Assembly (NCBI GenBank): GCA_005862225.1
Contig: SZXV01000011.1
Location: 119,120 to 183,119, forward strand
Source of the DNA: Chlorobium sp.
GTDB taxonomy: Bacteria > Bacteroidota > Chlorobiia > Chlorobiales > Chlorobiaceae
Direction of reading: 5' to 3'
DNA: 64,000 nt
Shown here: piece after piece, positions 27,495 to 37,487 of the stretch
Position numbering within the stretch: position 1 is the first letter of the stretch
Layout: every line of letters starts with the position of its first letter
Position numbers and translations under genes: made by a program
The notes under the pieces: generated by a model
Seen by the model: only the letters and a program-made list of their open reading frames with translations
What the model was told of the DNA's origin: nothing
Database searches by the model: none

Positions 27495-28586
27495 TCACAA
27501 TTCAACAAGGTCTTTGCTGAAGCGTTGCAAGGGAATTGCACCATCCTGACCCATCACAACAGTGTCCTCAATGCGCACTCCGAATTTTCCGGGAAGATAG
27601 ATCCCGGGTTCAATCGTAAAAACCATGTTCTCCCGCAACTCATACTTCCCTTTTGGACTGATCCGGGGCTCCTCATGCACATCAAGCCCTACACCATGCC
27701 CCAGGCCGTGACCAAACTCTTCAGTATAACCATGATCGGAAATAAAACGACGGACTTCCGCATCAAGCTCCTGGGCCATCATCCCGCACCGTGCCGAAAA
27801 AATTCCAAACTCCTGCGCTTCCTGCACAATCCGGTATACCTCGCGGGCCTCCGCTGAAACCGGACCGAGCGATACCGTGCGTGTCTGGTCAGAAGCATAC
27901 CCTTTATAGACACATCCAATATCAATAACAATAAGCTCGCCTGATTTGAATCTGGCCATCGATGGCGTGGCATGAGGCATTGCTGATCGCACTCCACCTG
28001 CGACAATAGGATCAAAAGAATCTTTTTCAGCTCCAAACTTTTTTTGCTGGTACGTAATCTCGGCGGCAATATCAAGCTCCGTTGTTGATGGCGAAATCAT
28101 GGGAAGCACTTTTTCAAGAGCAAGTTCACTTATTTCCGCCGCACGGCGCATCTTCATAAGCTCAATCTCACTCTTCAGCATCCTGAACTCATCAAAAAAA
28201 GAGTCCACGGGGATCACCCGCTGTTTGCCCAAAATCTGTTCAATAAGCCGGGTCGCTTCGTGCCAGGTGATACTATCCGACTGAATGGCAACAATTTCGC
28301 CGAGGGGATACCGCCCTGAAGCAAGCTCAGCGGCAAACCCGTCTGTGGCAATCACTATTTCAGCACCGCTCACCTCAGCGGCGGCCTGCTCCTGATATCG
28401 GAAATCGGTAAACAGCCAGCTTTTCTCCCGAGTAATAAGTAACCTCGCGCTTGAACCACTGAAGCCTGTCAACCACCTGATAACAGAAAGATCAGTAACA
28501 ATAACCGCATCTATAGCCCGACCCATCATCTTCCTCAAAACCATCTGCAACGCCTCTGTCCTTCCCTGTATCAGTTGATTACCCAT
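27495..28586 (-). CDS. M24-family Xaa-Pro aminopeptidase/dipeptidase
   Basis: 363 aa, cytoplasmic. The N-terminal creatinase-like domain (about 1-130) is followed by the pita-bread catalytic domain. The metal ligands are in order: Asp in VIDIGCVYKGYASDQTRTV (two Asp), His in FGHGLGHGVGLDVHEEP, Glu in FTIEPGIYLPG and Glu in GVRIEDTVV. It should cleave an N-terminal residue linked to proline. Prolidase (PepQ) and aminopeptidase P-like activities cannot be separated by eye. It is a single gene, divergent from trpD. Confidence 0.9.
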   Translation of the reverse strand: MGNQLIQGRTEALQMVLRKMMGRAIDAVIVTDLSVIRWLTGFSGSSARLLITREKSWLFTDFRYQEQAAAEVSGAEIVIATDGFAAELASGRYPLGEIVAIQSDSITWHEATRLIEQILGKQRVIPVDSFFDEFRMLKSEIELMKMRRAAEISELALEKVLPMISPSTTELDIAAEITYQQKKFGAEKDSFDPIVAGGVRSAMPHATPSMARFKSGELIVIDIGCVYKGYASDQTRTVSLGPVSAEAREVYRIVQEAQEFGIFSARCGMMAQELDAEVRRFISDHGYTEEFGHGLGHGVGLDVHEEPRISPKGKYELRENMVFTIEPGIYLPGKFGVRIEDTVVMGQDGAIPLQRFSKDLVEL

Positions 28587-28740
28587 TGAATATCCAGTCG
28601 ATTTGAGAAAAAATGAGCATTACTTATAAACTGCCCTGGCTCTATACCATCAATCCTCATTATTTTTTACCTTTACATCAATTCTTGATTATTACCTACA
28701 TTTAAACAATTTGCCATTATTTGCCAACCGTATCCGTTTT

Positions 28741-29796
28741 ATGCCACAAAAGAAATTACTTCAAAAGCTGCTTGCGGGAGAAAATTTTTCCCAGAAAGAG
28801 ATGACGTTCTGCATGAACAGCATTATGGATGGACTGTTTTCTGAAATTGTCATTTCAGCAATACTTGCACTCATGCAAAAAAAAGGAGCTACTCCCGCAG
28901 AAACCGCAGGGGCATATTACAGTCTGATGGAAAAAGCTGATACGATTATACTTGATGATAATGCCGTTGATACCTGTGGCACTGGCGGAGACCATGCCGG
29001 CACTTTTAATATTTCTACAACCGCATCCATTATTGCCAACAGTGCCGGTGTCCTTATTGCCAAGCATGGCAACCGCTCAGTAACGAGCAGTTGCGGAAGC
29101 GCCGACGTTCTTGAAGCACTCGGGTTTGCGATTGATCTACCGCAGGAGGCCACAAAAGAGCTGTTTCAGCAAACAGGATTTGCGTTTCTGTTTGCTCCTC
29201 TGTACCACCCGTCCATGAAAAAAGTTGCCCATATCCGCAGGGAGCTTGGCATCAGAACGATATTCAACATTCTTGGCCCTTTGATAAATCCCGCGCGGGC
29301 AAAACGGCAGCTTGTCGGTGTGTTCAACCGCGAACTGATGGATCTTTATACGGAGGTGCTTGTGCAAACAGGAACGCGCCACGCCATGATTGTTCATGCA
29401 ATGACCGAAGAGGGTATCGCGCTTGATGAACCAAGTCTCAACGGTCCAACCTATATCACTGAAATTTTCAACAGCAGAGTAACACAGCATACCCTGTATC
29501 CAGAAGAGTTTGGACTCACCAGGTATGCCTTGTCGGAAATTCAGGGAAAAGGAAAAGATGAAAATGCTCTCATCATCCGCAGAATTCTTGACGGAAGCGC
29601 TCCGGAAGCTCACATTGAAGCTGCGCTCTATACCACCGCCATGGCATGTTATGTGTCAGGAAAAGCAGACTGCGTCAGTGATGGATTTATTATGGCGCAA
29701 GATGCTTTGGAGAGCGGTCATTCGGAGAGAAAATTCAATCAAATCCTTAAAATAAACGCAGAGCTCTCGGCAAAGTACAGGCAGGGAATAAACTAA
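28741..29796 (+). CDS. trpD: anthranilate phosphoribosyltransferase
   Basis: 351 aa from the ATG at 28741; an in-frame TTG at 28711 is less likely. Catalyses the second step of tryptophan synthesis, joining anthranilate and PRPP. Signatures: [17 protein letters not shown] (PRPP loop), [23 protein letters not shown] and [37 protein letters not shown]. No other trp gene is adjacent. It is followed 74 bp later by bchG, and no regulatory structure was recognised between them. Confidence 0.95.
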   Translation: MPQKKLLQKLLAGENFSQKEMTFCMNSIMDGLFSEIVISAILALMQKKGATPAETAGAYYSLMEKADTIILDDNAVDTCGTGGDHAGTFNISTTASIIANSAGVLIAKHGNRSVTSSCGSADVLEALGFAIDLPQEATKELFQQTGFAFLFAPLYHPSMKKVAHIRRELGIRTIFNILGPLINPARAKRQLVGVFNRELMDLYTEVLVQTGTRHAMIVHAMTEEGIALDEPSLNGPTYITEIFNSRVTQHTLYPEEFGLTRYALSEIQGKGKDENALIIRRILDGSAPEAHIEAALYTTAMACYVSGKADCVSDGFIMAQDALESGHSERKFNQILKINAELSAKYRQGIN

Positions 29797-29870
29797 ATCC
29801 TTATCTTTTTTGCTGAAAAACTTGTATACTGTGTCCTTTGTTTTTAAGCAGGAGCGAGAACTACTAAGCC

Positions 29871-30863
29871 ATGGACGGACGCAAAACTCTTCATGCTGAA
29901 AAGCAGCAAAACATCACTGACAAGCTTCGCATGTCAGGAGTGAGCGATTCCCGGCAGTTAACGATCCAGAGGGCTCTTGAAAATGTTAACCGGCCCGGAT
30001 TCAGAATTGAGCCTTCCGCTATTGTTCCGCTCATGAAACCGGTCACATGGTTTCCGCCCATGTGGGCTTTTGCCTGCGGTGTCGTCTCTACAGGCCAAAG
30101 CGTGGCTGATAACTGGTCTATTCTTTTGCGTGGCATTCTCCTGGCTGGGCCGCTCATGTGCGCCATGTCGCAAACCATGAACGACTATTTCGACCGCGAG
30201 GTTGATGCGATCAATGAACCAGAGCGTCCAATTCCTGCAGGAAAGATCTCCAAATCAGCCAGTTGGCTGATTACCTTTGGCCTTATTGTGACCGGCTTCC
30301 TGGTGGCATTCTCCATTCACCCTTATGTTGTTGTCATAGCATTTGTCGGCGTCCTCATGTCGCACGCCTATTCCGGTCCTCCGATCAGAGCGAAAAGGAA
30401 CGGCTGGTTCGGCAATCTTATTGTGGGGCTTGCCTACGAAGGGGTGGCATGGCTGACTGGCAGTTTTGCCATCACACAAGGCATTCCTTCGAAAGAAACC
30501 ATTGCCCTGGCCATAATTTTTTCGCTTGGGGCTCACGGGATCATGACTTTAAATGACTTCAAGTCAATTGTTGGCGACAATATCCGCAAGGTTGCCTCAA
30601 TCCCGGTACAGCTCGGTGAAAAAAAGGCTGCGATTCTGGCTGCCATCATTATGGACATCGCACAACTTGCGGCCATATCCATTCTTGTGGCCAAAGGATC
30701 AATGACCACAACGGCAATTGCGCTGCTGCTGCTTGCTGCGCAACTACCCATGCAAAGAATTCTGATCGCTCAACCTAAAGAAAAAGCCATCTGGTACAAC
30801 GCATTCGGAACACTGCTCTACGTTTTATCGATGATGGTCTGCGCAGTCGGCATTCGTCCCTGA
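29871..30863 (+). CDS. bchG: bacteriochlorophyll a synthase (UbiA-family prenyltransferase)
   Basis: 330 aa integral membrane protein with about eight hydrophobic segments. It attaches the isoprenoid alcohol to bacteriochlorophyllide a. The prenyl-diphosphate/Mg motif is N104-D-Y-F-D-R-E-V-D112, followed by [14 protein letters not shown], as in all chlorophyll synthases. The loop [14 protein letters not shown] and the second acidic motif [12 protein letters not shown] are also present. The roughly 45-residue polar N-terminal extension fits green sulfur bacterial BchG. The related enzymes BchK (BChl c) and ChlG cannot be strictly excluded, but the motif text is closest to BchG. This gene is the main sign of a phototroph. 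Confidence 0.9.
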   Translation: MDGRKTLHAEKQQNITDKLRMSGVSDSRQLTIQRALENVNRPGFRIEPSAIVPLMKPVTWFPPMWAFACGVVSTGQSVADNWSILLRGILLAGPLMCAMSQTMNDYFDREVDAINEPERPIPAGKISKSASWLITFGLIVTGFLVAFSIHPYVVVIAFVGVLMSHAYSGPPIRAKRNGWFGNLIVGLAYEGVAWLTGSFAITQGIPSKETIALAIIFSLGAHGIMTLNDFKSIVGDNIRKVASIPVQLGEKKAAILAAIIMDIAQLAAISILVAKGSMTTTAIALLLLAAQLPMQRILIAQPKEKAIWYNAFGTLLYVLSMMVCAVGIRP

Positions 30864-30934
30864 AACAAGACGTTTCCAGTTTACAAAACTATTGTTATAT
30901 TCCGGTTCGTTTTTTTAACACAATTGATTGCACC

Positions 30935-31153
30935 ATGTCCAAAGTTTGTTTACTGACCGGCAAAAGACCTCTCTACGGCAATACGGTATCGCATGCCAAC
31001 AACCACGTCCGTACCCGTTTTGAGCCAAATCTCCATACCAAAAGAGTCTGGATTGAAGAGGAAAAGCGGTTTGTAAAGGTGAAGCTCTCTGCCAAAGCCA
31101 TGAAAATTATTGCAAAAACCGGTACCGCTGAACTCGCAAAGCTTCTGAAGTAG
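30935..31153 (+). CDS. rpmB: 50S ribosomal protein L28
   Basis: 72 aa, starting [23 protein letters not shown]. It has the family core [14 protein letters not shown], then the basic tail. Normal length with no zinc-type CxxC pairs. It forms a single-gene unit with its own strong terminator. Confidence 0.95.
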   Translation: MSKVCLLTGKRPLYGNTVSHANNHVRTRFEPNLHTKRVWIEEEKRFVKVKLSAKAMKIIAKTGTAELAKLLK

Positions 31154-31198
31154 CGTTTCAAAAACCGGTGATAAAAAAGTTTTCAATATTCTGCAAAG

Positions 31199-31229
31199 GC
31201 TCAACAATTTAACGTTGAGCTTTTTTTTT
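31199..31229 (+). terminator. rho-independent terminator of rpmB
   Basis: GCTCAAC (31199-31205) pairs with GTTGAGC (31214-31220) around an 8-nt loop, followed by nine Ts (31221-31229). The rnhA ATG follows at once, which rules out longer rnhA starts inside the T run. Confidence 0.92.
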
Positions 31230-31235
31230 GTGCCG

Positions 31236-31676
31236 ATGGAAAAAAAAGTGATCATTTACACCGACGGCGCCTGCAGTGGCAATCCGGGACCTGGAGGCTG
31301 GGGAGCTTTGTTGATGTATGGCTCTTCGACCAGGGAAATTTCAGGATATTCACCAGCCACTACAAATAACCGCATGGAACTCAGCGCAGCAATAGAGGCG
31401 CTCGAAGCGCTGAAAGAGCCTTGCAGGGTTGACCTGTACAGCGACTCAAGCTACCTTGTCAACGCCATAAACAATGGATGGCTGAAGCGCTGGACGGCTA
31501 ATAACTGGCAGACCGCAGCAAAAAAAAGCGTTGAAAATATTGATCTGTGGAAAAAAATCCTGAAGTTGCTTACCTTGCATGACATCAAATTTCATAAGGT
31601 AAAGGGCCACAGCGACAACCCCTATAATAACCGCTGTGACACCTTGGCTCGCGATGCCATCAAAAGAAAATCTTAA
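31236..31676 (+). CDS. rnhA: ribonuclease HI
   Basis: 146 aa from the ATG at 31236 ([13 protein letters not shown]). An upstream TTG at 31215 falls inside the rpmB terminator and is rejected. Degrades the RNA strand of RNA-DNA hybrids. The catalytic residues are D in [15 protein letters not shown] in [14 protein letters not shown] in [12 protein letters not shown] and D in [11 protein letters not shown]. Normal bacterial length. The following gene starts 11 bp after the stop. Confidence 0.94.
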   Translation: MEKKVIIYTDGACSGNPGPGGWGALLMYGSSTREISGYSPATTNNRMELSAAIEALEALKEPCRVDLYSDSSYLVNAINNGWLKRWTANNWQTAAKKSVENIDLWKKILKLLTLHDIKFHKVKGHSDNPYNNRCDTLARDAIKRKS

Positions 31677-31687
31677 CCAGTAAAGGT

Positions 31688-32731
31688 ATGGAGAAGAATT
31701 CCGGAGCTGAGGCAACACCAGCAACACCTCAAAAACGCTCTCTGAAAAAAGGAGCGGGACTTCTTCTGTCGATCAGCGCCATCAGCACGATATGCTTTCT
31801 GCTTACCGTCCTTTGGGTCAACTGGTCAAAACCAAGGCTTCAGCCTGAACCATTAAGCCCACAACTGAAAGCCGTCATTGACCGCATTCCTGGCAAGTCT
31901 GACGCCCTTATTTACATTGGTCTCAAAGATATTCGTGAGAGCAGACTCTGGAAAGAGATTATTCCTGATTCCCTTAAAACGGCGCCGCTTTTTCAGCCAA
32001 AAGGCCAACTTGATGCAATATTAAAGGCAACTCACATCAATCCTTCGCTTGATATCGATACGCTGTTAATCAGCTTCAAACGTCACGGTTACAAAGAGCA
32101 GAACTTTCTTGGCATCGCCTCGGGAGATTTCAGGAACAAGCTTTCCGACTCCATTCTTCAAAAGTACAGCACAGCATCTGAAAGCATAGGCGGCCATGAA
32201 TGCTACACCATCGACAACTCACTGTGGGCCTGTTCACTTGGACCACGACGGATTGCCCTGACGAACAATAAAACGATGCTCAAAGAGTTTCTCGTTCCTT
32301 CCGGAAGCTTTTTCAAGAGAGACTCACTCTCTACGGCACTGATCGACAAGGCCGTCTACAAATCACATCTTTGGTTTGCCCTGCCTTCAGCAGCCTGGAC
32401 ATCCGGAGCCCTGCAAAGCCTGACCTCAACCAACCAGGGAGTAAAGAGCATGGGAAACCTGAACCGCATACAGAACCTTGCGCTGTCGGTCAAATTCGGG
32501 GATGGCATTGAGGGACAAAGCGAGTGGGTCTATAAATCCAATCAGGCCGCATATTTTGCATCAACCTTTCTCTGGGGAGCGGTCAAGCTTTCAGGACTTA
32601 CCGGAACCAAAACGACCGAACAGACAAAAGCGCTGCTCGACAGAATCCAGATTCAGCAGAACCTCAACTCGGTCATTATTCATACCAATCTTCCCATTGA
32701 ACTTTTTCTGGCCGCAAAACAAAAGAAGTAA
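31688..32731 (+). CDS. membrane-anchored protein of unknown function
   Basis: 347 aa. A basic N-terminus and one membrane segment (about 24-44, GLLLSISAISTICFLLTVLWV) place the remaining 300 residues outside the cytoplasm. The body has alternating strands and helices and starts LSPQLKAVIDRIPGKSDALIYIGLKDI. That is the kind of opening seen in DUF3352-like surrogate-target proteins, but I do not recognise the family firmly. It is probably co-transcribed with rnhA. Confidence 0.65.
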   Translation: MEKNSGAEATPATPQKRSLKKGAGLLLSISAISTICFLLTVLWVNWSKPRLQPEPLSPQLKAVIDRIPGKSDALIYIGLKDIRESRLWKEIIPDSLKTAPLFQPKGQLDAILKATHINPSLDIDTLLISFKRHGYKEQNFLGIASGDFRNKLSDSILQKYSTASESIGGHECYTIDNSLWACSLGPRRIALTNNKTMLKEFLVPSGSFFKRDSLSTALIDKAVYKSHLWFALPSAAWTSGALQSLTSTNQGVKSMGNLNRIQNLALSVKFGDGIEGQSEWVYKSNQAAYFASTFLWGAVKLSGLTGTKTTEQTKALLDRIQIQQNLNSVIIHTNLPIELFLAAKQKK

Positions 32732-32737
32732 TGTCGT

Positions 32738-33715
32738 TCATGTCTTGCGCATAAAACAGAGCGAGCCTTCTTTCCAGAGCACCTGTACTTGTCGCCCGGC
32801 CAATACTCTTCTGCCTGATTGAGTGTTCAGCAAATCAACCAGCTTCTGCAGCGCCTGAGCATCAACCGGCGCATCCATATCTCTCAAAGCCCTTTTGAAA
32901 AGCTCTTTTTGTTCAAAAACCGTGAGCCGTTTCAAAGCCTGGACATTGAGCTTGCCATCCGTGAGTAACAGCCCCGGCTCCCTTTCAGAAAGGGTTTCAA
33001 AATAGAGTTCAAGAAACTCCTCAAGCTCCCCGGCCTGTTCCGATAACCTTCTGAGCGACGGCAGCAGTTTATGCGGAAAGCGCTCCTCAATCAGGGGAAT
33101 CACACGGTTTCTGATAAAATTCCTGTCATAATCATTCGAAAGATTACTGACATCCAAACGGCTGTCAATCCCCTTTTCTGCCAGATATGCTGCAATTTCG
33201 GGCTTGTGTAACAAGAGCAACGGACGGATGATTTTCCCGTTACGGGCACGAATACCTCTCAGACCAGGCAGAGAGACCCCTCTGAAAAGATTGAAAAGAA
33301 TGGTCTCGGCATTATCGTTGACATGATGACCAGTAGCAATTCTGGAACACCCCTCCTGCTCCATCACTTGCTCAAAAAAAGTGTAGCGCAATATCCGGGC
33401 GGTCTCCTCGATGGATTTTTTCCACTCCCCGGCCAGACGCGCAGTATCAAAACGCTCAACAAAACAGTCCAGTCCAAAAGAGAGAGCCTGATCCCGCACA
33501 AATAATTCGTCAGCATCACTGTCAGCGCCCCGAAGCTGAAAATTACAGTGCGCGACAGCAAGCTCACAACGAAGCAGTGGCTTTGCTGTCGTGAAAAGCG
33601 CCAGCAGGGCCATTGAATCCGGCCCACCGGAAACAGCAACAAGAACCCGGTCACCGTAACTGACTAAACCCCTTGCCTTTACCTGCTCGATAAACTTTTT
33701 TTCCAGTACATGCAT
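32738..33715 (-). CDS. tilS: tRNA(Ile)-lysidine synthase
   Basis: 325 aa from the ATG at 33715 (MHVLEKKFIEQV); the longer frame to 33811 adds an unrelated hydrophobic leader. It ligates lysine to C34 of the tRNA that reads AUA. The PP-loop is S29-G-G-P-D-S34, followed by AHCNFQLRGADSDADELFV, IATGHHVNDNAETILFNLFRG and RNFIRNRVIPL. The C-terminal part is shorter than in E. coli (430 aa), as in many compact TilS proteins. It converges with the unknown membrane gene, the two stops lying 6 bp apart. Confidence 0.93.
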   Translation of the reverse strand: MHVLEKKFIEQVKARGLVSYGDRVLVAVSGGPDSMALLALFTTAKPLLRCELAVAHCNFQLRGADSDADELFVRDQALSFGLDCFVERFDTARLAGEWKKSIEETARILRYTFFEQVMEQEGCSRIATGHHVNDNAETILFNLFRGVSLPGLRGIRARNGKIIRPLLLLHKPEIAAYLAEKGIDSRLDVSNLSNDYDRNFIRNRVIPLIEERFPHKLLPSLRRLSEQAGELEEFLELYFETLSEREPGLLLTDGKLNVQALKRLTVFEQKELFKRALRDMDAPVDAQALQKLVDLLNTQSGRRVLAGRQVQVLWKEGSLCFMRKT

Positions 33716-33971
33716 CAGAGCCACACGGTGTAAAAATGTAAAAAGCAGAAAAAACCGTTTCTGTTTATGCCACGAAGAAGATAAATAACTATTATAAGGG
33801 TAATTTATCACAACATAAAAGCGCCTTTATTTATTATCATTCATCGCTTGCTCGCTTCATGCCAGCAGCATAGTATGCAGGGCATGAAGGATTTTCATCG
33901 AAACCCGGGTATAAGCTTTGAATCTCGCTGAAGCAATAAGCAGAAGCGCCAATAACACAGGAAGTGTAAAA

Positions 33972-34613
33972 ATGAAGTTGACATCCTACGGTTCCAGCAC
34001 CATGATAAAAGTTTCTCTTATCTGCCTGATGCTCAGTGCTGCTGCTCTTCTTTTTCCTTCTCCCGCCCAGATCGCGATCATGCTGACGGTTGCTGCCTTA
34101 CTCCTCTTCACCCTTTATTTTTTCAGGGATCCAAACAGGACAACCCCTGATGAGCAAAAGATTATTGTGGCGCCGGCAGACGGCAAAATTATTCTTGTTC
34201 AACCTTATGGCCAGAGCTCTGCTGCAAACTCTTCAACGCTGATCAGCATTTTTATGTCCCCTTTGAATGTTCACGTCAACCGTGTGCCACTCAGCGGAAA
34301 AGTGACTCATCTCCGCTACTGTCCCGGTCAATTCATGATGGCATTCGACAATAAGAGCATGGCGAACAATGAAAGGATGGAGATCGGTATCGACAACGGA
34401 AGACTTGAAGTTAGATTCAGCCAGATTTCCGGTTTTCTGGCCAGAAGAATTGTCTGCACACTGCAGAACGGTACGATTGTCAACATTGGAACCCGATTTG
34501 GCATGATCAAATTCGGTTCAAGAGTTGACGTTATCCTCCCGCCCTCAGCAACGGTGGTCGTTCAACCGGGCCAAAGAACCCGTGCGGGAGAAACCGTTCT
34601 CGCACGATATTAA
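33972..34613 (+). CDS. psd: phosphatidylserine decarboxylase (short, archaeal/Bacteroidetes-type)
   Basis: 213 aa from the ATG at 33972, which has AGGAAG 7 nt upstream; a TTG start at 33918 is unlikely. Makes phosphatidylethanolamine at the inner membrane. Two hydrophobic stretches at about 15-30 and 33-50 are followed by YFFRDPNRTTP, FMSPLNVHVNRVPLSGKV and the self-cleavage region GMIKFGSRVD, where the Gly-Ser bond yields the pyruvoyl group. The phosphatidylserine synthase gene that usually pairs with it is not in the window. Confidence 0.92.
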   Translation: MKLTSYGSSTMIKVSLICLMLSAAALLFPSPAQIAIMLTVAALLLFTLYFFRDPNRTTPDEQKIIVAPADGKIILVQPYGQSSAANSSTLISIFMSPLNVHVNRVPLSGKVTHLRYCPGQFMMAFDNKSMANNERMEIGIDNGRLEVRFSQISGFLARRIVCTLQNGTIVNIGTRFGMIKFGSRVDVILPPSATVVVQPGQRTRAGETVLARY

Positions 34614-34708
34614 CTGAAAGCCCCCAAGTAAAAAGAGTTGTTTCAGGAAGGCATATTGCTTATATAATCAGCAGGAGATCATCACAATAAATAATCGGAG
34701 GAATACCA

Positions 34709-34918
34709 ATGTTCGGATTAGGTGGACAGGAACTTATTCTTATTCTGCTGATCATTTTGCTGCTGTTCGGCGCGAAAAAGCTTCCAGAGCTTGCAAGAGG
34801 TTTGGGTAAAGGCATGAAAGAGTTTAAAAAGGCCCAGACTGAAATAGAGGAAGAGTTTACAAAGGCTGCCGATGAAGCGCCAAAAAAGGAACAATCATCA
34901 TCTTCGGCCAAAGCATAA
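34709..34918 (+). CDS. tatA: Sec-independent translocase subunit TatA
   Basis: 69 aa. A short periplasmic start and one membrane helix (about 8-20, [24 protein letters not shown]) with the hallmark F-G-x-K-K-L-P hinge, then an amphipathic helix and a charged Ser/Lys tail. TatA/TatE cannot be told apart by eye. GGAGGAAT precedes the ATG. It would export folded Tat substrates, of which DsrO in this window is one. No tatC is nearby. recN follows directly. Confidence 0.93.
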   Translation: MFGLGGQELILILLIILLLFGAKKLPELARGLGKGMKEFKKAQTEIEEEFTKAADEAPKKEQSSSSAKA

Positions 34919-34936
34919 CGAGTGCAACCTCCGTCC

Positions 34937-36643
34937 ATGCTTTGCAGTCTTTACATTAAAAATTTTGCGCTGATCGAGGAGTTGACGGTTAACTTCAACT
35001 CTGGGTTGACCATAATAACCGGAGAGACTGGCGCTGGCAAGTCTATTCTTATCGGTGCGCTCAACCTCGTTCTTGGTGATCGGGCCAGCAGTGATCTGGT
35101 GCGTTCAGGCACAGCGAAAGCGGTCATTGAAGCCGTTCTCAAGGATGTGAATTCCGAAAAAATCGGGAACCTGCTTGACGCATCAAACATTGAACCTGCC
35201 CCGGAACTTATTCTCCGCAGAGAACTTTCATCGAGTGGCCAATCTCGTTGTTTCATCAACGACACACCATGCACGGCCTCCCTGCTGAAACAGGCCGGGG
35301 AAGCACTGATCGACCTGCATGGCCAGCATGAACACCAGTTGCTGCTCCACGCCGACACCCACGAATCCCTGCTTGACGATTTCTCCTTGACGGCAAGCGA
35401 AGTAAGCGTCTACAAAAACACTCGTTCAGTGCTTCAGGGACTCCAGCAGCAACTTGCCAGCCTGAAAAAAGAGGCCACGACCATCCGTGAAAAAAAAGAG
35501 ATCATTGATTTTCAGTTAAAGGAGCTTAACAGTGCTGAGCTGAAAAGCGGAGAAGCTGAGACCATTGAAACCGAAATTTCTCTTCTTGAAAATGCTGAAA
35601 CCCTTTTCACGCTCAGCAGCGCATTGAACGAGTTCCTGTACGACAGCGAACATTCTGTTTATAGCTCCATCACTTCAGCATTGCACACACTGGAAAAACT
35701 TGCCTCTATTGACAAGCGTTTCGACATACACATTGAGGAGACACGGACAGCAAAAAGCATTGTCGATGAACTCGCACGCTTTTCAAGAAGCTATGCCTCC
35801 AACATTGACTTTAATCCCGCACGACTTGACTCCTTGAGAGAACGTCAACTCCAGATCCAGCGCTTGTGCAAAAAGTATGGGCGCACCTATGCAGAATTGA
35901 TCGACCTTGAAAAAGATCTGGAAGCAAAAAGCGCACTTGAAGAAAACCTGGAGGAGGAGGTAAGCCGCATTAGGGCCGAGATAACACTCCAAAAAGCCGA
36001 ACTCTCTGGTCATGCCGCAGTATTGAGCAACAAGCGACAGGAAGCAGCTCACCATCTCGAACAAGTCATCCAGAAACAATTAGCCGAACTTGGCATACCT
36101 CACTCCACGTTCATCGTCAGTATAACGCATGACGAACATCAGGATGGTGAAATATGCATCGGCAATAAAGTATTTGCAGCATTTCCATCGGGTTACGACA
36201 GAATTGAGTTCCTGATCTCCACCAACCCCGGCGAAAAACCAAGACCGCTGATCAAGGTCGCATCCGGTGGAGAAATTTCGAGAGTCATGCTGGCCATGAA
36301 AAGCGCGCTGGCCGAATCAGCCAGACTGCCGATTCTTATCTTTGATGAAATAGATACCGGTATCAGTGGCAGGATCGCTGAATCCGTCGGTATAAGCCTG
36401 AGAAAACTCTCTCGCCTGCACCAGATCATAGCCATTACCCACCTGCCACAAATTGCCGCCATGGGCGACTTGCACCTTGGCGTCAAAAAATCCGTCAAGC
36501 TTGACAGAACCGTCACAGAGGTCACTCCTCTTGATGATGAAAGCCGCCTTCATGCCATTGCCAGTCTGATCAGCGGTCAGCAGATTTCAGCCTCTTCGCT
36601 GACGTTGGCGGCGGAACTGGTGAACGCGGCAAAATCGATGTAG
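34937..36643 (+). CDS. recN: DNA repair protein RecN
   Basis: 568 aa from the ATG at 34937; a GTG at 34922 would add five residues. SMC-like ATPase of double-strand-break repair. Walker A G29-E-T-G-A-G-K-S36 and the QHEHQLLL block in LIDLHGQHEHQLLL. A long coiled coil spans about 160-380. The signature is VASGGEISRVMLAMKS, Walker B PILIFDEIDTGISGRIAESV, and the H-loop region IAITHLPQIAAMGD. Normal length. It begins 18 bp after tatA. Confidence 0.95.
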   Translation: MLCSLYIKNFALIEELTVNFNSGLTIITGETGAGKSILIGALNLVLGDRASSDLVRSGTAKAVIEAVLKDVNSEKIGNLLDASNIEPAPELILRRELSSSGQSRCFINDTPCTASLLKQAGEALIDLHGQHEHQLLLHADTHESLLDDFSLTASEVSVYKNTRSVLQGLQQQLASLKKEATTIREKKEIIDFQLKELNSAELKSGEAETIETEISLLENAETLFTLSSALNEFLYDSEHSVYSSITSALHTLEKLASIDKRFDIHIEETRTAKSIVDELARFSRSYASNIDFNPARLDSLRERQLQIQRLCKKYGRTYAELIDLEKDLEAKSALEENLEEEVSRIRAEITLQKAELSGHAAVLSNKRQEAAHHLEQVIQKQLAELGIPHSTFIVSITHDEHQDGEICIGNKVFAAFPSGYDRIEFLISTNPGEKPRPLIKVASGGEISRVMLAMKSALAESARLPILIFDEIDTGISGRIAESVGISLRKLSRLHQIIAITHLPQIAAMGDLHLGVKKSVKLDRTVTEVTPLDDESRLHAIASLISGQQISASSLTLAAELVNAAKSM

Positions 36644-36833
36644 GGAAAGACGGAGTTCACTTGATCCTGACAACCTAAAGCATTGTAGACGTTACCGGCT
36701 ATAACGAAACATCCAGAAATGCTTTTATCTATCAACACAACACACGCCTCCCTCGTGGACACTGATAGTGCAGGCTTCCGCTCAATGCGCTCCTCTCTCA
36801 ATGCTGCCTTGCGCATCAATGTGAGGCCCAAGG

Positions 36834-37313
36834 TTAAAAGAATCGAACCGCCCTTACTCGAGCAGTGTTCGTCTTGTTACCATCAAGTTGTTCTCCGGTG
36901 CTAAAATCCTGGGCCCATGCTTGATTCAGCCCGCTCTCAGAGGAACTCCAGTAATAACTTGCCACGACTCCGCCAATAATCCCGCGATTGGCGTAGAGCT
37001 GTTTCAACTGCTCCTTGTTTGGCAAAAACCAGTCACAATGACCTTCTTCAAAAGCATTGACTGCATTTTTAGCGCTATACCAAGTAAAATACCCTTTCTC
37101 TTTTCCAGAAGAGAGATCAACCATATCTGCTTTGCCGGCTATAAGACCATGCTGACCGGTAGCATCAACATACAAGACAACGCCTCCGCCAAAGCTGTCA
37201 CCAATCTTTAGTGGCGCAGCAGAAGAGAGTGTCGATGTAGCAAACATACTCAGGCCAGTAAGCAGAAAAATAATCCATAGCCGGGCAACATGTTTTTTTG
37301 AAAGACATTGCAT
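36834..37313 (-). CDS. secreted DUF1566 (Lcl-like) protein, copy A
   Basis: 159 aa. Signal peptide at 1-32 (basic start, LWIIFLLTGLSMFATSTLSSA, cleavage near SSAAP). The mature part is one DUF1566 domain: GDSFGGGVVLYVDATGQHGLIAG, CDWFLPNKEQLKQLYANRG, SYYWSSSE and a C-terminal RVRAVRFF. Such domains occur in surface or periplasmic proteins and in Legionella Lcl. Function here is unknown. A second copy lies 174 bp upstream on the same strand with about half of the residues the same, a tandem duplication. Confidence 0.75.
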   Translation of the reverse strand: MQCLSKKHVARLWIIFLLTGLSMFATSTLSSAAPLKIGDSFGGGVVLYVDATGQHGLIAGKADMVDLSSGKEKGYFTWYSAKNAVNAFEEGHCDWFLPNKEQLKQLYANRGIIGGVVASYYWSSSESGLNQAWAQDFSTGEQLDGNKTNTARVRAVRFF

Positions 37314-37487
37314 AATGTATATCCGTTAAGTATTAATGTAGATTAATTGGAAATGAACAGCGATAAAGAAGCGGACACGTTACATACAGGCAAAGAAGTG
37401 AGAGAATAAAAGATAAAATATTTTTTTAATACACGAGTGCCATTTTTGAGCCTCAAACTGCTCAAACAAAAGGTTTTCACTGGCAGA

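Noticed and set aside
27305..27544. 79-codon minus-strand frame between the M24 peptidase and the right inverted repeat
   Set aside because: It starts inside the peptidase gene in another frame, lacks a ribosome site and resembles nothing. Its last codons are part of the inverted repeat.
36577..36831. 84-codon minus-strand frame between recN and DUF1566 copy A
   Set aside because: Overlaps the recN 3' end, has odd composition and no initiation signal.
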